A stretch of 5,281 nucleotides of DNA, taken from contig DAIPYE010000206.1 of the NCBI GenBank assembly GCA_036782915.1, positions 1 to 5,281 on the forward strand. Direction: 5' to 3'. The notes beneath the pieces are model-generated. The model was not told the DNA's origin. It was given only the letters and a program-made list of their open reading frames with translations, and made no database searches. The stretch is from JAEUSI01 sp036782915. Its GTDB lineage: Bacteria; Bacteroidota; Ignavibacteria; Tepidaquicellales; Tepidaquicellaceae. How positions within the stretch are numbered: the stretch's first letter is position 1; each line of letters starts with the position of its first letter. Positions 1 through 5,281 of the stretch are shown here, one piece after another. A program made the translations under genes and the position numbers.

Positions 1-181
1 TTTTATCTATAGCTTCACCCGCACTCATTTCTCTTCTCATTTCTTTGTACATCTGTCTTATTTTATAATCTCTTATAGCTTTTTCATCAAGGAGTTTGTA
101 CTTCTTCAACGTATTATAAATATTGTCGTCAATAAGCTCACTTAAAGGGTTGTCGCTTTTTGATTTAACTGCTGGTTTCAA
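1..181 (-). CDS. Small charged protein of unknown function, N-terminal part (3' end beyond window)
   Basis: An open frame of 60 codons starts at a TTG at 181-179 and runs off the left edge without a stop. The start is set by a strong Shine-Dalgarno AGGAG (193-189) seven bases upstream, the only clear one in the window. The peptide begins MKPAVKSKSDNPLSELIDD. From about residue 20 it becomes a Lys/Arg/Glu-rich, probably helical stretch, with LLDEKAIRDYKIRQMYKEMR at residues 30-49 and MSAGEAIDK at the edge. No cysteines, signal peptide or membrane segment are visible. The helical charged look and the SAGEAI stretch would suit a small helix-turn-helix or regulatory protein, but that is a guess. 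It is divergent from the dsbD operon and has its own candidate promoter. The reading frame and start are fairly secure; the function is unknown. Confidence 0.65.
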   Translation of the reverse strand, partial: MKPAVKSKSDNPLSELIDDNIYNTLKKYKLLDEKAIRDYKIRQMYKEMRREMSAGEAIDK

Positions 182-188
182 TTTATTT

Positions 189-193
189 CTCCT
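189..193 (-). promoter_or_regulatory. Shine-Dalgarno site fixing the TTG start at 181
   Basis: On the minus strand AGGAG lies at 193-189, leaving seven bases to the TTG start codon at 181. It is what makes the TTG the preferred start. None of the plus-strand genes in the window has a comparable site. Confidence 0.7.
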
Positions 194-215
194 GTTTTAA
201 GTTAATTATTATGTA

Positions 216-246
216 TTTCTTATAGAAAATTTGTCCGGTATATTTG
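216..246 (+). promoter_or_regulatory. Weak candidate plus-strand promoter upstream of dsbD
   Basis: TATATTTG at 239-246 fits the Bacteroidota -7 consensus TAnnTTTG. It is preceded, after exactly 19 bases, by TTTC at 216-219, one base off the -33 TTTG. Initiation near 253 would leave a leader of about 190 bases before dsbD. It points towards the minus-strand candidate promoter, so the two could not fire freely together. Low confidence: a promoter nearer the gene is equally possible. Confidence 0.2.
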
Positions 247-287
247 AAAAAGGACCCGATACGATAAATTCAAGTTAAAATCCTATA

Positions 288-319
288 CAAATATACACTA
301 TATTTTATAGAAAAGTCAA
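288..319 (-). promoter_or_regulatory. Candidate promoter for the minus-strand gene at 1-181
   Basis: Read on the minus strand, TTGAC (319-315) is followed by 19 bases and then TATATTTG (295-288). TATATTTG fits the Bacteroidota -7 element TAnnTTTG. The same stretch also reads as a sigma-70-like TTGACT / 18 bases / TATATT. Transcription would begin near 282 and give a leader of about 100 bases before the TTG start at 181. The motif match is direct; activity is inferred, and the AT-rich background makes chance matches easy. Confidence 0.4.
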
Positions 320-443
320 TATTGCGTTTAATTTATTATTTCAACTAATATTTTTAGTATTAATTTAGACCAGAATTTATTATATTACAGCAAAACAATG
401 ATTTAATCCTGATTTTCAATATTAATCCCTCTAATTTTAGTTA

Positions 444-2303
444 ATGAACCAGTATTTCAGTAAAATAGCTGTATTTTTATATTTTCTGTTTATTCCCTTT
501 TCAGTCTATTCTCAGTCTTCAACATATTTAAATGTTTCATCGTTCACAAATAAAGACAAATTTAAATCTTCAGAAAATTCCTCTACTTCTGATACTGTTA
601 AAATAGCGCTTAAAGTTTTAATTAATGAAACCTACCACATTAATTCTTATAAAGTTAATGACCCTACTTTAATAAAGACAGAAATATTGTCTACTTCAGA
701 TAAATTTAAACTTCTGAATATTTATTATCCGCCGCATAAGAAATTAAAATTTGAATTCAGTGAAACAGAACTTGATGTTTTTGAAGGTGAAATTTATGTC
801 GGATTGACTTTTTTACCTCAGGGAAATTTACAAAACGGAGTCTATGACCTGCCTGTAAAGATTGTTTATCAGGCCTGCGATGATAAAGTTTGTTATCCTC
901 CGGGATCAATTACTGCAAATGTTAAAATTTCAATAGATAATGGAACAGCTTCAGTCAAAGAATCAAACTCAGAGATCTTTAAAAAAATAAATTTTTCTGC
1001 GCCGTTTGTTCCGGAAGTACAAAGTTCAGATAAAAAAACAACTCTTTCGGAAAATACCCGAACCGATTCGCCGGAATCAAACGAGAATGAAGTTTCAGAC
1101 TGGTTTGAAAAGAAAGGTCTTTTTCTAAGTCTCCTTTTGATATTTTTAGGAGGTTTGGCTTTAAATCTTACCCCTTGTGTTTATCCTCTGATTCCGATCA
1201 CAGTCAGTTTCTTCGGAGCTCAGGGAAGTGCAAGCAAGTCTCAGAGTATTTTTATGGGAGTATTTTATGCTCTTGGAATGTCAATAACTTATTCTGCATT
1301 AGGAGTTTTTGCCGCTCTGACAGGAAGTTTACTGGGAAATGCTCTTCAAAATCCGATCGTAATTATTGGAATTTCATTTATTCTGATAGCATTGGGAACA
1401 AGCATGTTCGGTTTATTTGAGATCAAAATTCCGCAAAGTCTGGCTTTGATCGGAAATAAGAACAGGTCGGGATATTTCGGTTCTCTTTTAATGGGACTTA
1501 CAGTCGGGTTTATTGCCGCGCCGTGTATCGGTCCGTTTGTTTTGAGTTTACTTGTTTATGTAGGAAAATCAGGAAATCCGCTTACAGGGTTTATTTTATT
1601 TTTTGTTTTGTCAATGGGTCTTGGTTTGCCGTATATTTTTCTTGCCGCATCTTCCAGTTCGATAAGTAAACTTCCAAGATCCGGAGAATGGATGGAAGGA
1701 GTTAAAATAATATTCGGACTTATCTTATTCGGAATGGCTTTAAATACACTTTCTCCGTTAATTCCCAAAGATATTTTTAAATACTTATTTCCTGCTTATA
1801 TTATTTTGTCGGGAGTGTATCTTCTTTTCTTTGACAAAAAAGGAAAAACAGCAAAATTTTATACTAAATTTAAATTTATTATTGCAGTTTTTGCGATTTT
1901 AATGGGTTTATGGATGTTGAGACCTCAGGGAGAAAAAGAGGAAGTAAAATGGAATGTCCTCACATCTGCAGAAGCAATTGACAAAAGCATTAATTCGGAA
2001 AATAAACCTGTTATGATAGACTTTTATGCTGACTGGTGCGCGCAATGCAAAGAACTGGACGAATTTACTTATACAAATTCTGAAATAGTGGAATTGTCAA
2101 ATTCACTTAATAACATCAAAATAGATCTTACCAAAGAAAACGAAAGTATTACAAACAAATACAATATCAAAGGATTACCTGTTGTGATTTTTATGAACTC
2201 AAAAGGAGAAGAGATAAAAGAGCTCAGAGTAACCGGATTCTTAAAACCTGAAGAATTTAAAAATAAAATTAATTCACTTTTAAAAATTAATTCCCAAAAA
2301 TGA
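444..2303 (+). CDS. dsbD: Thiol:disulfide interchange protein DsbD (cytochrome c biogenesis transmembrane reductase)
   Basis: Full-length DsbD of 619 residues (E. coli about 565). It passes electrons from cytoplasmic thioredoxin across the inner membrane to periplasmic thiol proteins. Order: signal peptide 1-23, probably cut in VYS|Q; periplasmic alpha domain to about 165 with C145 and C150 in ACDDKVCYPP; a polar Ser/Glu/Asn-rich linker at about 166-222; a membrane domain of about eight helices from 226 to 492 with C245 in TPCVYP and C361 in APCIGP; and a C-terminal thioredoxin domain with WCAQC (C532, C535) and a cis-Pro region GLP at 577-579. These six cysteines, the expected relay pairs, are the only ones in the protein. 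The alpha-domain pair is CX4C, one residue shorter than E. coli CX5C. The start is chosen because it opens the signal peptide; there is no Shine-Dalgarno. It is the first gene of the operon, and its TGA overlaps the next ATG. Identification is secure. Confidence 0.96.
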   Translation: MNQYFSKIAVFLYFLFIPFSVYSQSSTYLNVSSFTNKDKFKSSENSSTSDTVKIALKVLINETYHINSYKVNDPTLIKTEILSTSDKFKLLNIYYPPHKKLKFEFSETELDVFEGEIYVGLTFLPQGNLQNGVYDLPVKIVYQACDDKVCYPPGSITANVKISIDNGTASVKESNSEIFKKINFSAPFVPEVQSSDKKTTLSENTRTDSPESNENEVSDWFEKKGLFLSLLLIFLGGLALNLTPCVYPLIPITVSFFGAQGSASKSQSIFMGVFYALGMSITYSALGVFAALTGSLLGNALQNPIVIIGISFILIALGTSMFGLFEIKIPQSLALIGNKNRSGYFGSLLMGLTVGFIAAPCIGPFVLSLLVYVGKSGNPLTGFILFFVLSMGLGLPYIFLAASSSSISKLPRSGEWMEGVKIIFGLILFGMALNTLSPLIPKDIFKYLFPAYIILSGVYLLFFDKKGKTAKFYTKFKFIIAVFAILMGLWMLRPQGEKEEVKWNVLTSAEAIDKSINSENKPVMIDFYADWCAQCKELDEFTYTNSEIVELSNSLNNIKIDLTKENESITNKYNIKGLPVVIFMNSKGEEIKELRVTGFLKPEEFKNKINSLLKINSQK

Positions 2304-3064
2304 AAATAATAGTTGCATTAATAGTATTTTTATCGGTATCCTCAGTCAGGATATCTTATTCACAGGAAAATAATGCAGGCAATTTCAAAATTCAGGAACT
2401 CAAGGAAAAAGCCCTGAATATTGGAAATAAAATTCATAATGAAGATTCAAAAGATGTTAAGTTAGATTTAAATTCGAAAACTTCATACAAATCTCCGGGA
2501 GTCGCGCTTTTACTTTCCTTGGTTGTACCGGGTGCCGGACATTACTATATTAACAGATTTGATGTCGGGAAATATTTTTTTGGAGTTGATGTTGGCTCAT
2601 GGATAGGTTATGCGGCGCTTAATATTTACGGGGATAATGTCAGCGATCAGTCAAAAGTTTTTTCCGTTCAGCATGCAGAGATAGGAAGCACCAATGGTAA
2701 AGATGATGACTTTTTTACAAATATTGGCGCTTTTGACAATGTTTATGATTACAATAATTATCAATTGTCAGTTGGTGAGTATTCAGATCTTTATAATGTG
2801 AATACAAATTACTGGAACTGGGACGAAACTCAAAATCAGTATATTTATGAAACACAGCGCAGAGACAGCGAAAGAATTTATAATAACAGAATTATATTCG
2901 GCAGTATACTTGTCGTAAACAGAATTGTAAGCGGTATCAGCGCATATTTACTTGCAAATAAACAGAATAAAAAATCCACTGCTTTAAATGTTATGCCCGA
3001 ACTTCTGTATAAAAAAGATTATAGTTTCGACGGAATAAAAATTAATTTAAGCAGGAATTTTTAA
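2300..3064 (+). CDS. Secreted DUF5683-like protein of unknown function (paralog of the gene at 3816-4691)
   Basis: A 254-residue protein starting in an ATGA overlap with dsbD, so it is probably translationally coupled. A signal peptide covers residues 1-21, with likely cleavage ISYS|Q. A helical charged segment follows. At 65-108 is the family-like motif: Ser-Pro, a Leu-rich stretch, VVPGAGHYY (75-83), then KYFFG (91-95) and a Trp/Gly/Tyr-rich hydrophobic segment. The middle (110-195) is rich in Asn, Asp, Tyr and Gln, with YWNWDE at 171-176. A further hydrophobic segment lies at about 198-218, and the tail ends in INLSRNF. There are no cysteines, so it is not itself a disulfide client of DsbD. 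The PGxG pattern resembles DUF5683, a Bacteroidota family without known function; that match is from memory of the pattern, not a search. It may sit in an envelope membrane. Gene call secure, function unknown. Confidence 0.85.
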   Translation: MKIIVALIVFLSVSSVRISYSQENNAGNFKIQELKEKALNIGNKIHNEDSKDVKLDLNSKTSYKSPGVALLLSLVVPGAGHYYINRFDVGKYFFGVDVGSWIGYAALNIYGDNVSDQSKVFSVQHAEIGSTNGKDDDFFTNIGAFDNVYDYNNYQLSVGEYSDLYNVNTNYWNWDETQNQYIYETQRRDSERIYNNRIIFGSILVVNRIVSGISAYLLANKQNKKSTALNVMPELLYKKDYSFDGIKINLSRNF

Positions 3065-3079
3065 ATCTTCCCCATCCGA

Positions 3080-3814
3080 TTGCGAAATTATAAATTAACA
3101 ATTGAATATAACGGCTTAAACTTCAACGGCTGGCAGAAGCAGAAAAACACGAGAAATACCATTCAGGATCAGATAGAAATTTCAATAAACAGATTACTCA
3201 GGACAGAAATAAAATTAACAGGAGCAGGAAGGACAGATACAAAAGTAAGCGCTTTAAATCAGGTTGCAAATTTTTTATATGAAGAGAAAATTGATTTAAA
3301 TAAATTTCTGCACTCCTTGAATTCAATATTGCCGGATGAAATTACAATTAAGAAAATTAGTTTAGTTCCGCTTAATTTTCATTCCAGATACTCAGCCATA
3401 AAAAGAGAATATATTTATAAAATTACTACAGTCAAAAGATCAGTTTGCAGCGATTTTCATTACAGAATAAACTATGACCCGGATTTTAAGAAAATTGACA
3501 GCTTTATAGAGGAAATTAAAAATTTAAAAAATTTTTATTCTTTTTGTAAAAATAAATCTGATTTAAGAAATTTTTCATGCCTTATTTATGTTTTTAAATA
3601 TCAGATACACAAATCCAAAAATGAAATTATTTTTACCATCTCAGCAAACAGGTTTCTTCATTCAATGGTCAGATCATTAATCGGATGCGCTCTTGAGATC
3701 GGAAGAGGTAAAACAGATTTAAACGAAGTTTTAAAAAAAGTAAAAAAAGGAGAAAAGATCAGGGTTTATTATATACCGGGTAATGCATTATTACTTAATA
3801 AAATCAATTATTAA
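3080..3814 (+). CDS. truA: tRNA pseudouridine synthase A (TruA)
   Basis: A 244-residue cytoplasmic enzyme that converts uridines 38-40 of the tRNA anticodon stem-loop to pseudouridine. Length is close to the usual 245-270. The N-terminus RNYKLTIEYNGLNFNGWQ is the typical opening. GAGRTD (48-53) carries the catalytic Asp53, equivalent to E. coli Asp60. KREYIYKI (108-115) holds the conserved Tyr, FLHSMVRSLIGCALEIGRGK (192-211) the second conserved block, and PGNALLL (233-239) the C-terminal motif. Directly after the catalytic Asp the sequence is TKVSA rather than the common AGVHA, an odd substitution at an otherwise conserved site. The start is TTG at 3080. No ATG fits, because the frame is closed upstream by the previous gene's TAA at 3062-3064, and the only other candidates are ATC codons. 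No Shine-Dalgarno is visible. It follows the preceding gene by 15 bp and precedes the next by 1 bp. Confidence 0.93.
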   Translation: MRNYKLTIEYNGLNFNGWQKQKNTRNTIQDQIEISINRLLRTEIKLTGAGRTDTKVSALNQVANFLYEEKIDLNKFLHSLNSILPDEITIKKISLVPLNFHSRYSAIKREYIYKITTVKRSVCSDFHYRINYDPDFKKIDSFIEEIKNLKNFYSFCKNKSDLRNFSCLIYVFKYQIHKSKNEIIFTISANRFLHSMVRSLIGCALEIGRGKTDLNEVLKKVKKGEKIRVYYIPGNALLLNKINY

Positions 3815-3815
3815 A

Positions 3816-4691
3816 ATGTTAAAAAGTAAATTTTTATTTGTTTTAGTTCTGGCAATATTCATTTCAGATATCTCTAAATCACAGGATATTCAAAATTACA
3901 AAAAATCTGAACTTAGTAATAAAATTCTTAATCAGAAATCGATCTCTGAGCAGGATGAAAATATTAACAGTAAAGTAAAAATAGAATCTGCTTATAAAGA
4001 CGAAAAAAAATCTCCCCTGCTTGGCGCTTTATTTTCGGGGATCCTTCCCGGTTCCGGTGAATTTTATGCAAAGAGTTTTGTAAAAGCTGCGATTTTTTTC
4101 GGAATTGAAGCAGGTCTATGGACAGCATATACTGTTTATGAATCAGACGGAGATCAGCAGACCGAAGATTATCAGAATTTTGCAAATCAAAACTGGGACG
4201 TGTATAAATATGCAGGCTGGTTAAAACAGGAGCAGTTTTCAGGATCTGACGGAATCATACTTACATCAAATCCAAATGACCTCAGAAAGCAGGTGAATAT
4301 AGTGGAAGCGCAGAATTTTTCACATCAGCTTCCGCCGTACGGTGCGCAGCAGTATTATGAATTGATCGGTAAGTATCAGAATTTTGTGGCTGGCTGGCAG
4401 GATGCAGATCTAAATGTAATGAACAGAAATAATTATATTACATACAAAACAACGATGTTTGTTAACTATTCTTATGACAGACAGGATGCAAATAATTATT
4501 ACAATAAAAGTTCTACAGCTCTTTCTCTTATAATTTTAAATCACGTTCTGAGTTCTGCGGATGCTGCATGGAGTGTTTCAATGTTTAACAAAGATCTGAA
4601 AGTAAAAACAGGTGTTCACTTTGAGAATAAGTATTCTTATAATCTTCAGAAAAAATTAATTCCGGTTGCAAATCTGAATGTGACATTTTAA
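3816..4691 (+). CDS. Secreted DUF5683-like protein of unknown function (paralog of the gene at 2300-3064)
   Basis: A 291-residue protein with the ATG at 3816, one base after the truA stop. An in-frame ATG at 3783 inside truA would add 11 residues, but the 3816 start places Lys directly before the hydrophobic core of a normal signal peptide (MLKSKFLFVLVLAIF), with cleavage near SKS|Q at 22/23. A polar stretch follows. Residues 65-105 repeat the motif of the upstream paralog: KSPLLGALFSGILPGSGEFY, then IFFG, then LWTAY. The central region (110-230) is long, polar and rich in Gln, Asn, Tyr and Trp. A hydrophobic segment lies at about 233-256, and the protein ends in NLNVTF. It has no cysteine. 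The similarity of layout, motif and C-terminal Phe to the protein at 2300-3064 indicates paralogy. Last gene of the operon; function unknown, possibly envelope-associated. Confidence 0.83.
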   Translation: MLKSKFLFVLVLAIFISDISKSQDIQNYKKSELSNKILNQKSISEQDENINSKVKIESAYKDEKKSPLLGALFSGILPGSGEFYAKSFVKAAIFFGIEAGLWTAYTVYESDGDQQTEDYQNFANQNWDVYKYAGWLKQEQFSGSDGIILTSNPNDLRKQVNIVEAQNFSHQLPPYGAQQYYELIGKYQNFVAGWQDADLNVMNRNNYITYKTTMFVNYSYDRQDANNYYNKSSTALSLIILNHVLSSADAAWSVSMFNKDLKVKTGVHFENKYSYNLQKKLIPVANLNVTF

Positions 4692-4694
4692 AAA

Positions 4695-4745
4695 ATCTGA
4701 TTTCAGGAAATAAATGTAAAATAATTTTTAGTCCTGAAATCAGAT
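4695..4745 (-). terminator. Intrinsic terminator of ispE, overlapping its last codons
   Basis: A perfect 14-base inverted repeat: ATCTGATTTCAGGA (4695-4708) pairs with TCCTGAAATCAGAT (4732-4745) around a 23-base AT-rich loop. On the minus strand the second arm runs straight into TTTTT (4694-4690 region), the classic stem plus U-tract form, so it should end ispE transcripts. The ispE TGA stop (4705-4703) lies inside the stem, so the last dozen or so codons of ispE also encode the hairpin. On the plus strand no T-run follows the right arm, so termination of the operon there is less certain, though the stem begins only four bases after the final operon stop. Confidence 0.8.
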
Positions 4746-5281
4746 CTGCATTTATACAATTCAGTATTTTTATTTTTTTCAAATAATCCGTACATAGTAG
4801 CGCCGCTGCCGCTCATCGAAGAAAAAACCGCACCTTTTTCTATTAATTCATTCTTGATTTCTTTTAAAATATTGTATTTTTTGAATACTACTTTTTCAAA
4901 TTCATTTTCAAATATTTCTGAATTATTGGGATCAAAAGATTTTACATCCTGAAGTATTCTGCTCTTTTCATATCCGGGCTGAATATTCAGACTTTCAAAA
5001 GCCCATTTAGTAGAAATATGCAGATTTGGATTAACTATAAGAATATTAAAATCCAGATCAAATTGTTTAAGTAATTTCAGTCTCTCCCCTCTTCCTTCCG
5101 CGTAACAGGGCTTCATTGTAAGAAAAAAAGGAACATCACTGCCTATAGACATTGCCATATCAATGATCCCGGCTTTATTGGAATTTATGTCAATAGAATA
5201 GTAATTTATTAAAAACTTTATTATCGAAGCTGCATTTGAGCTCCCGCCGCCTAATCCGCCGCCTACAGGGGTTTTTTTAAT
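4703..5281 (-). CDS. ispE: 4-diphosphocytidyl-2-C-methyl-D-erythritol kinase, C-terminal part (5' end beyond window)
   Basis: The frame is open from the right edge to a TGA at 4705-4703, giving 192 residues. About 90 N-terminal residues lie outside, judged by E. coli IspE (283). The GHMP kinase ATP-binding loop is at the edge: PVGGGLGGGSSNAA (fragment residues 5-18), matching the family pattern PxGAGLGGGSSDAA. The catalytic Asp is in IGSDVPFF (about residue 49), EGRGE follows at 62-66, NEFE at 126-129, and MSGSGAT at 156-162 is the C-terminal glycine motif. The enzyme phosphorylates CDP-methylerythritol at the 2-hydroxyl in the MEP route to isoprenoids, in the cytoplasm. An internal ATG at 5158 is not the start, since the ATP loop lies upstream of it in the same frame. 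It converges on the dsbD-truA operon with 11 bases between stops and ends within its own terminator hairpin. Identification is strong. Confidence 0.93.
   Translation of the reverse strand: MKKTPVGGGLGGGSSNAASIIKFLINYYSIDINSNKAGIIDMAMSIGSDVPFFLTMKPCYAEGRGERLKLLKQFDLDFNILIVNPNLHISTKWAFESLNIQPGYEKSRILQDVKSFDPNNSEIFENEFEKVVFKKYNILKEIKNELIEKGAVFSSMSGSGATMYGLFEKNKNTELYKCRSDFRTKNYFTFIS

Larger units (their letters stand above)
182..443. other. Divergent AT-rich intergenic region
   Basis: These 262 bases separate the minus-strand gene from dsbD. The region is very AT-rich and has no convincing ORF or structured RNA. It contains a plausible minus-strand promoter (319-288), a weaker plus-strand match (216-246), a 10-base direct repeat TTATAGAAAA at 220-229 and 305-314, and a short palindrome TTTCT-TAT-AGAAA at 216-228. 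The dsbD leader just before the ATG at 444 has no Shine-Dalgarno sequence. The dsbD promoter must lie here, but such AT-rich sequence gives several weak -10-like matches (for example TAATAT at 346-351 and TATTAT at 378-383) and I cannot choose among them. Confidence 0.6.

Noticed and set aside
1175..1420. 81-codon plus-strand open frame inside dsbD
   Set aside because: It lies wholly within the conserved membrane domain of dsbD in another frame and gives a low-complexity, Ser/Cys-rich peptide with no family look.
1556..1768. 70-codon minus-strand open frame antisense to dsbD
   Set aside because: Shadow of a strongly supported coding region; no ribosome binding site or recognisable product.
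3783..3815. Earlier ATG start for the last operon gene, inside truA
   Set aside because: It would add 11 residues ahead of a normal signal peptide and overlap truA by 32 bases; the ATG at 3816 directly after the truA stop is more natural.
3964..4185. 73-codon minus-strand open frame antisense to the gene at 3816
   Set aside because: The plus-strand gene there has a signal peptide and a paralog in the window; the antisense peptide has no recognisable features.
4695..4745. The inverted repeat as a mobile-element end or recombination site
   Set aside because: A single hairpin followed by a T-run just past a stop codon is explained by an intrinsic terminator; there is no transposase or target duplication.
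4585..4782. 65-codon minus-strand open frame across the convergent junction
   Set aside because: It overlaps the end of ispE and the end of the plus-strand gene in a different frame and includes the terminator hairpin; a chance frame.
5158..5158. Internal ATG as the ispE start
   Set aside because: The GHMP ATP-binding loop is encoded upstream in the same frame, between 5159 and 5281, so the true start is beyond the window.
1..5281. A defence, secretion or mobile genetic system
   Set aside because: All recognisable genes are housekeeping or envelope genes with similar base composition; no nuclease, transposase, integrase, toxin-antitoxin pair or repeat array is visible.

Overview
The window is an AT-rich bacterial segment that most likely comes from the Bacteroidota/Ignavibacteriota/Chlorobiota side of the tree. 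This lineage call is an inference. It rests on three things: three signal peptides that all end in Ser-Gln, two secreted proteins resembling the Bacteroidota-type DUF5683 family, and genes whose starts mostly lack a Shine-Dalgarno sequence. There are no rRNA or tRNA genes, no CRISPR array and no mobile element. It reads as an ordinary chromosomal, largely housekeeping neighbourhood.

Layout, left to right. (1) Positions 1-181, minus strand: the N-terminal 60 codons of a small, highly charged protein of unknown function, with a TTG start and a clear AGGAG ribosome binding site. (2) 182-443: an AT-rich divergent intergenic region with a plausible minus-strand promoter (319-288) and a weaker plus-strand candidate. 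(3) 444-4691, plus strand: a tightly packed four-gene run, almost certainly one operon. It holds dsbD (transmembrane thiol:disulfide reductase), a secreted DUF5683-like protein overlapping dsbD by 4 bp, truA (tRNA pseudouridine synthase A, TTG start, 15 bp gap), and a second secreted DUF5683-like protein starting 1 bp after the truA stop. (4) 4703-5281, minus strand: the C-terminal two thirds of ispE (MEP-pathway GHMP kinase), converging on the operon. A 14-bp inverted repeat holds the ispE stop codon and forms an intrinsic terminator for the minus strand.

How the genes relate. DsbD carries electrons across the inner membrane to the periplasm. TruA modifies tRNA anticodon arms in the cytoplasm. 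IspE makes an isoprenoid precursor. No shared pathway is obvious. The least understood part is the pair of paralogous secreted proteins either side of truA. They share an N-terminal hydrophobic motif (Ser-Pro, then Pro-Gly-x-Gly, then Phe-Phe-Gly and Trp-x-x-Tyr) and a C-terminal Phe, contain no cysteine, and have no known function. I do not see a convincing new defence or mobile system here. The best leads are these paralogs, the divergent TruA active-site motif and the terminator built into the end of ispE.
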